Below are positions 16,154-24,100 of a stretch of 64,000 nucleotides of DNA, in pieces. Positions within the stretch are counted from its first letter, which is position 1. Each line of letters begins with the position of its first letter. The notes beneath the pieces were generated by a model that was given only the letters and a program-made list of their open reading frames with translations, was not told the DNA's origin and did not search any database. This DNA comes from an uncultured Oscillospiraceae bacterium. Its GTDB lineage: Bacteria > Bacillota > Clostridia > Oscillospirales > Acutalibacteraceae. Where the stretch lies: positions 62,001-126,000 of the forward strand of contig CABULH010000009.1 in the NCBI GenBank assembly GCA_902492455.1, in the 5' to 3' direction. Both the position numbers and the translations under genes were made by a program.

Positions 16154-16574
16154 GAAGCGTATGGCAAACATCCTGGGAAGCCGGCGCGGTGACGGATATA
16201 TTGATGTGGTAGTCGCGGTGCTGGTCAGCATGATGCTGATCGTGCTTTCCCTTAACGTCTTTTCCTTCTTCACGCTGCATCAGGATCTGGATTATTTCGC
16301 CAAGGAAATGGTGGAAGCGGCCTGTGCGGACGGTCAAACCGGGAGCGAGGCAGTCCGCCGGGCAGAAGAGCTATCTGAGGAACTAGGGATTTCCCCCGTG
16401 TATGTCTGGAGCGCGGAATACATGACGCCGGCATCTGCTCATCGGGTACAGCTGGGAGATTCCATGAGCATCCAGGTACAGTACACGTCCTATGTCCAAG
16501 GGCTGGGGATTTTCCGGATTCCTGTGACGATGACTGTCACCCATTCGGGTCTGTCCGAACGCTACTGGAAGTAG
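16125..16574 (+). CDS. TadE-like pseudopilin (DUF4320-like)
   Basis: 149 residues. After a basic leader comes GDGYIDVVVAVLVSMMLIVL, a Gly-aromatic-Ile-Asp motif followed by a hydrophobic helix, matching the arrangement in the two small pilins. The rest is a soluble beta-rich domain. TadE-like minor pilins have this layout. The ATG at 16125 is nine bases after GGAGG; an ATG at 16161 is possible. It overlaps the repeat-protein gene and precedes another single-helix protein. Confidence 0.68.
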   Translation: MKQLLFKPCEKRMANILGSRRGDGYIDVVVAVLVSMMLIVLSLNVFSFFTLHQDLDYFAKEMVEAACADGQTGSEAVRRAEELSEELGISPVYVWSAEYMTPASAHRVQLGDSMSIQVQYTSYVQGLGIFRIPVTMTVTHSGLSERYWK

Positions 16575-16585
16575 GTGACGGGAGG

Positions 16586-17071
16586 ATGAGACGACTACTG
16601 ATTTCCAATACCGGGATGTCCCACATCAAAACGGCAGTGCTGGTACTGGCAGCGGCGATGGTATTCTCCGCTGTTTTCCTATACTCCTCGATTATGACCA
16701 TCATACAAGCCAGCCGGGATCAGACAAAGCGTGTGCTGGATGATTTTGTCATGCACAATTCCATAATTATTTACGACGCCCTGAAAAACGGGGATGATCT
16801 CTCGGAAGAATTGGATGAACTATTCTATAAATCTGAGTTCTTTGCCGCATATTCGCTGGACATTTCGGGAGATTCCTTGTATTCTGTGAGTGATCAGGGG
16901 GGCGTCGAGTATGTGATTTCACATCCGCAGGTGGACTACGAGGTACAAAACACCCTGCAGTTGAGGGCCAGCTATGATCTTGCCATCCCGATCCGGTTTG
17001 CTGGCAGCCGCCTGTTCGACCTGAAAATCCCGGTTTTGGTGAAGTCACACTATGTACTGAAATATGACTGA
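16586..17071 (+). CDS. Pseudopilin-like membrane protein, 161 residues
   Basis: A short N-terminal segment (MRRLLISNTGMSHIK) precedes a hydrophobic helix (TAVLVLAAAMVFSAVFLYSS) and an extracytoplasmic domain of about 125 residues. This resembles TadE/TadF-type minor pilins, though the Gly-x-x-Asp motif is absent. GGGAGG precedes the ATG, 11 bp after the previous stop. Probably part of the pilus tip or alignment complex. Confidence 0.55.
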   Translation: MRRLLISNTGMSHIKTAVLVLAAAMVFSAVFLYSSIMTIIQASRDQTKRVLDDFVMHNSIIIYDALKNGDDLSEELDELFYKSEFFAAYSLDISGDSLYSVSDQGGVEYVISHPQVDYEVQNTLQLRASYDLAIPIRFAGSRLFDLKIPVLVKSHYVLKYD

Positions 17072-17084
17072 GGAAGGAATGAAT

Positions 17085-17840
17085 ATGTTGAAAATCAAAG
17101 AACTGCTGAAAAGCAAAATTGTCATTGGCAGCACGGCAGGCGTCCTTGCTTTGGCGCTCATAGCATCGATTGTACTGCTGATGCCGCATGATTCTCCGCC
17201 GCTGGATACCACATCCGGCAGCCTTTCCTCCGGGAATTCAATTCCGTCGTTCTTGGTGTCGGCGCCGGGGATGGAATCCTCGGACGGGTCAAGACCTGAT
17301 AGCAGTGAACCGGGCGACGAGCCGGTCGTTTCCGATGTTCAAGTGGATCTGACTCCGCCTGCATCTTCTGAAAGCAACAAACCAGTGGATTCCAGCGATA
17401 GTGAGAAGGCGGAAGAGCCAGCCAAACCGGTGACACCGAACGAACCGGCCGAACCGGAACAGCCGGAGCCGCCGGACGACGATAGCGGCCTCCAAATCGG
17501 AGGCGATACACCGACGCCTTATTCCTGCGGTTCTCCGAATCACCATTGTGAAAATGCGGAGTATCATGCCGGACTGTTGAACAGAGAGCTGGAAGGCTGC
17601 GAAATGTGCGGTTCTCATTCCTGCCCCAGTTTTTACGATGTGAATGAGTGGGGATTCACCGCGTATAATCCGCAGAAATGCCCGAAATATCAGGAAACAA
17701 AAGATCCCGCTAAATACTGCCAGCGTTGCGGACGCGAGATGTGGTCTCCGGAAAATCCAAATGGCTGTTTCAGCTACCTGCAGGATACCCAATGTGAATG
17801 CGGCGAACTGGTGAAGGGAAATACCTGTCATCATCATTAA
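17085..17840 (+). CDS. Membrane-anchored protein with Pro/Ser linker and Cys/His-rich domain
   Basis: 251 residues from the ATG at 17085 (GAGGAAGGA seven bases upstream). An N-terminal membrane segment (IGSTAGVLALALIASIVLLM) is followed by a long Ser/Pro/Glu-rich linker (about residues 40-145) typical of wall-spanning stalks. The C-terminal domain of about 100 residues has many Cys and His (CGSPNHHCENAEYH, CEMCGSHSCPS, YCQRCGREMW, CECGELVKGNTCHHH), likely a metal-binding or disulphide-rich module outside the cell. It ends the pilus locus; a terminator follows. Confidence 0.6.
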   Translation: MLKIKELLKSKIVIGSTAGVLALALIASIVLLMPHDSPPLDTTSGSLSSGNSIPSFLVSAPGMESSDGSRPDSSEPGDEPVVSDVQVDLTPPASSESNKPVDSSDSEKAEEPAKPVTPNEPAEPEQPEPPDDDSGLQIGGDTPTPYSCGSPNHHCENAEYHAGLLNRELEGCEMCGSHSCPSFYDVNEWGFTAYNPQKCPKYQETKDPAKYCQRCGREMWSPENPNGCFSYLQDTQCECGELVKGNTCHHH

Positions 17841-17852
17841 AAAATACCACAG

Positions 17853-17884
17853 ACGGCTTGGCAGAAAACGCCAGGCCGTTTTTT
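17853..17884 (+). terminator. Rho-independent terminator after the pilus locus
   Basis: ACGGCTTGGC (17853-17862) pairs with GCCAGGCCGT (17870-17879), including one G-T pair, and is followed by a six-base T-run. It lies 13 bp after the stop at 17840 and about 25 bp before the next ATG. Confidence 0.8.
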
Positions 17885-17908
17885 ATTTAGAAAGAAAAGG
17901 GTGAAGAT

Positions 17909-20836
17909 ATGCGTAAGAGAGTCCATCGGGCCTTGGCATTGCTTTTTGCGGTTGGTATCCTGCTGCTCACGCCCACTTTGGAGGCGTTCGCACTCTCATG
18001 GGAAGGCAGCTCGGCCGGAGGGGGCGGTGAAGGAGGATTTGCCACAACCAAGGGCTTCTCCATCCGGTACGCAGATGTGGGAACCAACTGCTTGGGGTAT
18101 CGCTTCAGTGTGGTTGATAAAGCCGGAAACACAAGAAACGGTGCTGTTATCGATATATTCCGTAATACAACCTACGGGAATAAGCAGTATACTGCCGCTT
18201 ACAAATACGCTACCAAGTACAATAAAAAGCAGCTCATAATCAACCAAAATAATGGATTTTCCACCAGCAGCACGACAACCAATTGCTATAAAGAAACATC
18301 GATGGGATTCGCTCAGACTTTACCGGATCCTGATGGTATGGAGAGCTGGCAGAATGATGGCCGCAACTTAAATCCGATTCTCCTAAAGCTTGGTATTAAC
18401 AATATATCCGGACTGAAAAATGGGGATAAGGTGCTGGTGGAACCGCTCTATGACGTTCGGCTCCAGACGGTCTATCACAGTGTAACCGCTACGGAAATAG
18501 CGATTTACGGCAAATGGCTGCTGGGCGCCAATAGCGACGGGGGGTCCAGCGGCAACAGCGATACCTGGGGATTTATCAGTGCGTACACCAACCGCTATTA
18601 TCCTAACGCCTTGTACACTCCGGACGGCCAGGGTCTGTGGACAGGCGCCGCTTCCCTAACCAAGCGGGCGACATTTTATGATATCATCAACAAAGGATAT
18701 GGTGTGGGTATCGCCTACACGGAAACCAAGCCTGATTTCTCGCCTGCGCTTAACGTCAAGTATGTCGATATATGGAAAGGGAGTATTGCCAACAGAGGGT
18801 ATGCTTTCGGCAGCTCGAATGGAAGTTCCCTTGGTAACTATTCGTACATCAACAATTATCCAACCGTGGGGGATTCCCTGTTTTATGGCGTCTATTTCCC
18901 GCCCGAGACCCAAAACATCTATGTCCGCCAATCGGTACGGCTGCAGGGCGGAAATTGGACGAGCCGCAACGTCTACTCCAACAGCAATACTTGGTATGAC
19001 GTGGCCTTGACCCCCGCAACGGTAGACGCCGGGCGCACCTCTTACATTGTGGAGGCTAAAGTGGACTGGATCGATAGCAATGGCGCCGTGTTAAAATACG
19101 GCGCTGTGAAAACCTTTTATGTTCCTGTCAAGCCCAAGATCAATCGATATCAGGTGGCAATGTACGACTATACCGGTGGGCTGGCAGCCAAGGCGGGCTC
19201 GGGTGGAAATTCCGGGGCCGTGTATGTAGGCCAAACGGCCTACCCTCAGTATACCTATACCAGTGACAATACCTGGACGTCCTACAACAATTTCCGCGGC
19301 GAACTGAATGTTTGGAAAACCAATCTCTGGCAATCAGTAAACGGGCCCCCTGATTTATCTGTAAATGCCAGATGGATCAGTAAAAGCACACCGTATATTG
19401 GCAACAGCACATTATACCCTTACCGGGTAGTGGATAACAGCTCCAGCGGAATCAACCGGATCCCTTTCAAGCTGACGACGCAATGGACCAGTGATCCGGC
19501 TCATACCACCGATACCACTTGGATTTACATTCCCATTGTAAAAGCTGATGTGGAGTTGGTAGATATCCTGCTCATCGATCAGGACGGGTATTATATCTCC
19601 GATGACAATGTATGGGCCAACCAGACGGTAACTACCCAATACCTTTACCGCAACAACACCGATGTGACAGTCTATGTTGAGGCATTCAACCATGATCAGA
19701 GTAAAAAGGACGGGGTGTACGCTATCGCTCCCGGGAAGAGCATCAATGTTAACGGCAAGTCGATCACGGTTCCACAGGGAGACAGCTTCTCGGTTTGGGG
19801 CGGCGTGTACCTGGAAGGGGCGGGTCTTGGCAATACCTCCTGGGAATCCAACGGCTCCAACAACGCCTGGGCTAAGTCTTGGGCAATTAATTCTCCGCTT
19901 TCCATCGAAACCGTTGCCCCCAATGCCGTTTATCACGAAGAAACACAAGTAATATCCAGCTTCAAAGTAGTGAATACCTCCTCCGCCCAGTTTATTCCAG
20001 ACTCCGGGGTATTAGTGAAATTCACGGCGAAAAGCGGTAACCGGACGCTGTATACCGCAACCAAAACCGGTGTGGTGATCCCCAGCAATAACGAGCAGCT
20101 GGTCTATTTCAAATGGACTGTACCATCCGGTCTGAACGGAGCGTCGGTCACCGTGCAGGGCGAGGTGCTGGACAATGGCGCGGTGGTCGATACCGCATCA
20201 CGCAGCGTCAGCTCCGGCAAGGTGACAAACTCGCAGACGCCGGATACCGACTATGAGGCCAGCAAGCCGTCCGGGTGGTCACAGGCTACTAAGCCCACGG
20301 CCTATGCAACACAAGCTACCTGGTCGGAATGGGTTTACACAGCCGGTTCCTTCCAAAAGAAGACCTACGGCATGAAAATTACGCAGAACACGGTGAAGCT
20401 CACCCCGGACAGCAGTTCTCCCTCAGCGGAACTGGCGAACGGCGTCTGGAAAATCAGGTCGGGATATGGGCTGATGGCGTCGTATACGCCAAGCTACAGT
20501 TCAGTCAGTGGAACACTCATGCCGTCCAGTACCGCCTACACTGCCGTCCAGCGCGGCTATATGCAATTTCCGGAATTCCAATATGTCACCCTCACCGGTC
20601 AGTATCGTACCCTGCAGAAGCTCAATGGTTCTTTCCAGTTTGCGGTTAACCCTGCTGCGAAAGGCAGGCGCGTCCATTTCCTGCCGGTTTGGTATCCGAA
20701 CGGCACCTATCGGGCGAGCTGCTATGTGTACGACTGTTGGACGCCGGCAGGGATGATTGCGGCGCGCCTCGATACCAATCCTCTCACCGTGGATGGAAGT
20801 TTATATGACGACTGGTATGTCGGCCGGAAAGGATAA
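17909..20836 (+). CDS. Large secreted surface protein, 975 residues
   Basis: The N-terminus has a signal peptide (RALALLFAVGILLLTPTLEA, with AFA as the likely cleavage site). The rest is rich in Tyr, Ser, Thr, Asn and Trp with repeated beta-sandwich-like segments, as in adhesins. There is no LPxTG sorting motif, no C-terminal membrane segment and no recognised catalytic domain. AGAAAAGGGTG precedes the ATG. Its position between the Tad pilus genes and the type IV secretion genes suggests a pilus-tip or mating-contact protein, by inference only. Confidence 0.65.
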   Translation: MRKRVHRALALLFAVGILLLTPTLEAFALSWEGSSAGGGGEGGFATTKGFSIRYADVGTNCLGYRFSVVDKAGNTRNGAVIDIFRNTTYGNKQYTAAYKYATKYNKKQLIINQNNGFSTSSTTTNCYKETSMGFAQTLPDPDGMESWQNDGRNLNPILLKLGINNISGLKNGDKVLVEPLYDVRLQTVYHSVTATEIAIYGKWLLGANSDGGSSGNSDTWGFISAYTNRYYPNALYTPDGQGLWTGAASLTKRATFYDIINKGYGVGIAYTETKPDFSPALNVKYVDIWKGSIANRGYAFGSSNGSSLGNYSYINNYPTVGDSLFYGVYFPPETQNIYVRQSVRLQGGNWTSRNVYSNSNTWYDVALTPATVDAGRTSYIVEAKVDWIDSNGAVLKYGAVKTFYVPVKPKINRYQVAMYDYTGGLAAKAGSGGNSGAVYVGQTAYPQYTYTSDNTWTSYNNFRGELNVWKTNLWQSVNGPPDLSVNARWISKSTPYIGNSTLYPYRVVDNSSSGINRIPFKLTTQWTSDPAHTTDTTWIYIPIVKADVELVDILLIDQDGYYISDDNVWANQTVTTQYLYRNNTDVTVYVEAFNHDQSKKDGVYAIAPGKSINVNGKSITVPQGDSFSVWGGVYLEGAGLGNTSWESNGSNNAWAKSWAINSPLSIETVAPNAVYHEETQVISSFKVVNTSSAQFIPDSGVLVKFTAKSGNRTLYTATKTGVVIPSNNEQLVYFKWTVPSGLNGASVTVQGEVLDNGAVVDTASRSVSSGKVTNSQTPDTDYEASKPSGWSQATKPTAYATQATWSEWVYTAGSFQKKTYGMKITQNTVKLTPDSSSPSAELANGVWKIRSGYGLMASYTPSYSSVSGTLMPSSTAYTAVQRGYMQFPEFQYVTLTGQYRTLQKLNGSFQFAVNPAAKGRRVHFLPVWYPNGTYRASCYVYDCWTPAGMIAARLDTNPLTVDGSLYDDWYVGRKG

Positions 20837-20838
20837 GG

Positions 20839-21195
20839 ATGGAGAAAGTGTATATATGCTCGGCGTTTCGTGGGGACGTCGAGGAAAACGCCAGAAAAGC
20901 AAGGGAATACTGCCGCTGGGCGGCGTTGGAATACGGCGCGCTACCTATTGCGCCGCACCTCCTTTTTCCTCAGTTTCTGAATGACAACGATCCGGTTCAG
21001 CGAGAGTTGGGCATCAATATGGGTCTGGAGCTGCTTGCGGATTGCAAGCAGCTCTTCTATTTTGGCGACGTTGTCACCGAAGGGATGGACAAGGAGATGA
21101 ACGAGGCCCGCGTGTTGGGTATCCCGGTAGAGCATATTTCGGAAGAAAAACTGAGCGCAACCGAATCGACTGAAAAGGGAGGAATGCGGTTATGA
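20839..21195 (+). CDS. Nucleoside deoxyribosyltransferase-like protein (DUF4406/DUF7768 type)
   Basis: 118 residues. VYICSAFRGDVEENARKARE, PIAPHLLFPQFLND and LGINMGLELLADCKQLFYFG follow the pattern of small Rossmann-like proteins related to nucleoside 2-deoxyribosyltransferases, common in phages and ICEs. The exact reaction is unknown. It begins two bases after the surface-protein stop and its end overlaps the following gene by four bases. Confidence 0.68.
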   Translation: MEKVYICSAFRGDVEENARKAREYCRWAALEYGALPIAPHLLFPQFLNDNDPVQRELGINMGLELLADCKQLFYFGDVVTEGMDKEMNEARVLGIPVEHISEEKLSATESTEKGGMRL

Positions 21196-24100
21196 ACAGA
21201 AGAGAATTTGCCAAAAGAGTGCTGCTCAGCACGATGGTCTGCCTCGTGCTGATTTCACTTTTCGCCGTGATCGCCTATGCCGAAGGAAGCGGAGACGTGG
21301 CGGGCGCGATCCAAAACACTTGGGACAGCGCCAAGACACAGATTAAAAGCGTCGTGAACAACGTGATATTTCCCGTGATCGACCTCGTCCTTGCCGTCCT
21401 GTTTTTTATCAAGATCGCCACGGCGTATATGGATTGTGCGCCCGTAAAGGCACGGTAACGATTTTGGAATTGGCTAACCAACAGGGAAAGAGTTTGCGAA
21501 GCCGCGAGGCTTCACCCTGTCGCCGCCCGGTTTACCGGAGGGAGAAATCTCATAAGGGAAAATAGCATACCGGGAGAGCCATAAGTTGGGCAGTTACCAG
21601 TCCACGACTGAATGGAACGGCGAAAAGTTTCATCCAATGAAACGCAAATTGTATGAGGAAGAAAGCTATACTGCCTGAACGGAAGTCCGAGGCGTTGACG
21701 TAGGAACTATGGCGTAAGGTAACTGATACGCCGTATCACACAGCCGCACTGCGTTAGTCCAGCAGATGCAGGGAAACTCGTGTGTGAGCCAACCGTATAT
21801 GCGGATAAAGGACGAAAACCGCTTCCGACAACAATTTGAGCTATCGTTATTTTGCTAAACGGGGATTGCCTAACCCGAAATGCCGCAGATTGCGGCTATG
21901 TGTATAGAATCAATGGTTCTTTAGGCACTGAATATTCGGTATGGCAACGGAGCCGCCGTAGTAGTCCGAGGTTGGGAAAGCCAGCCACATGGCGAAGGGC
22001 GGCAGCTTGTTATCTCAACATCAGAGAAAGGAAGGTGTGTGATACACCATGAGAAATCCGATCAATATGTTGAGCAGTTTGCAGACACACAGCAGTGACA
22101 GGTCATATACCTTTGAACGGCTGTATCGCAATTTGTTCAACAGAGATTTATTTCTGTTAGCATATCAAAACATTTACAGCAGTCAGGGGAACATGACAAA
22201 GGGAGCAGACGGTAAAACCGTCGATGCAATGAGCATGGCCAGAATTGACGAGCTCATTGCAAAACTTCGGGATGAGAGCTATCAACCTCAGCCGTCCAGA
22301 CGCACCTATATTCCGAAGAAAAATGGAAAAATGCGCCCGCTTGGGATACCCTCTTTTGACGATAAGCTGGTACAGGAAGCCCTGCGTATGATACTCGAAG
22401 CAGTTTATGAGGGAAATTTTGAAGACATTTCGCATGGATTCAGACCAAATCATAGCTGCCATACGGCGTTAAATCAAATTCAGGTTTGCTTCACTGGCGC
22501 AAAGTGGTTTGTTGAAGGAGATATTAAAGGCTTCTTTGACAACATCAATCACGACAAAATGGTATCTATTCTCGCGGAAAAGATTCACGATGAAAGGTTT
22601 CTGCGGCTCATCCGAAAATTTCTGAAAGCCGGATATTTGGAGGATTGGCAGTTCCACAACACTTACAGCGGAACACCGCAGGGTGGCATTATCAGCCCCA
22701 TTCTCGCAAATATCTATTTGGATAAGCTGGATAAGTTCATGAAAAACCTGAAACGTGACTTCGACAAAGGGACAAAAAGGCGTACCAATCCGCAAATGAC
22801 CGCTATCCTGCGACAGAAGAAGAAATTGCTTACGTTGCTGGAAGCGGCCGAATCCGAGGAAGAAAAGGTAACTCTGGAAGCACAGCTAAAAGCCGTGGAG
22901 CAAGCCAAATACTCCGTACCCTACACCGACCCATTCGACAGTGAGATGAAGAGGCTGCAATACGTCCGCTATGCTGATGATTTTATTATCGGTGTGATTG
23001 GAAGCAAGCAGGATGCCGCGACTATAAAGGAAGCGGTGAAAATATTTCTGTCGGAACAGCTATGCTTGGAAATGTCAGATGAAAAAACGCTGATAACCCA
23101 CGCAAACAGCAAGGCTCGGTTTTTAGGGTATGACATTTTCGTTCGCAACAGTCAGCAAAAAAGGCGCGCCGTCAATGGCGTCCTGCAAAGGACACTTATG
23201 GGAACGGTCTGCCTTGAAATGCCTATGGAAATTGTCAAGAAACGGTTGCTTGCTTATGGCGCCATAACACTGGTAATCGACAAATACGGCAAAGAGGTTT
23301 GGAAATCCAAAGCCCGATATTATCTCAAAGACAATGATGACCTTGAAATCCTCGACCAGTACAACAGTGAAATCAGAGGTTTCCGCAATTACTACGCTAT
23401 CGCAAATAATTCCGCTCACGCAAACTCCTTCGGCTATATCATGACAGAAAGCCTGTTCAAGACGTATGCAACCAAATACAGTGCCGCAAAAAATCGATCT
23501 TCTATGCGCAAGGAAATGTCGAAGCGCAGAATCGGTAAGGATTTTGGAGTTCAATTTGAAACCAAAAGCGGCACGAAAACGCGGCTTTTGTACAATGAAG
23601 GCTTTGCCCGAAAGAGAATGCCATTCAACCCGGAAATTGACCGGATACCGCTAACAGCAAAGTATGCGTCAAGAACGAGTTTGATCGATAGGCTGAAAGC
23701 GAAACAGTGCGAATTCTGCGGTAAAGAGGATTGTGAGATCGAGATACACCATGTACGGAAATTGAAGGATTTATCAGGGAAATCGTTTTGGGAAGCATTC
23801 ATGATAGCTCGAAGGCGCAAAACCATTGCTCTCTGCCAAGACTGTCACGATAAGCTACACTCTGGCAAATTGAATTAACAAGTGGGGAGCCGTATACGCA
23901 GAGATGTGTAAGTACGGTTCCGAGGCGAGCATTTGGAAACCTGCCGCAGAAATGCAGTAAGGCGCTGGGTGCTTAGCCTACATCGGAAGCACGGACAATT
24001 TGAATTCAGTGCGACACGTTTCTAACTGAAAAGGTTAGACACAAGTTGCGTGATATGTGAAAGATTGAAAGGAGCTTTCATTATAAAAACGCAGTTCTTG

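Larger units (their letters stand above)
21436..23981 (+). mobile_element. Group II intron 1
   Basis: Starts with GTGCG at 21436 and ends in AC at 23981. Domain V is recognisable at 23887-23920 and an intron-encoded protein lies at 22049-23878. The boundary is fixed by reading frame: the exon-1 final T joins AT of exon 2 to form Tyr. Exon 1 ends TGGATT; ATCCA in a candidate EBS1 stretch near 21640 is complementary to TGGAT. The intron is more AT-rich than the ICE around it. Confidence 0.9.
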
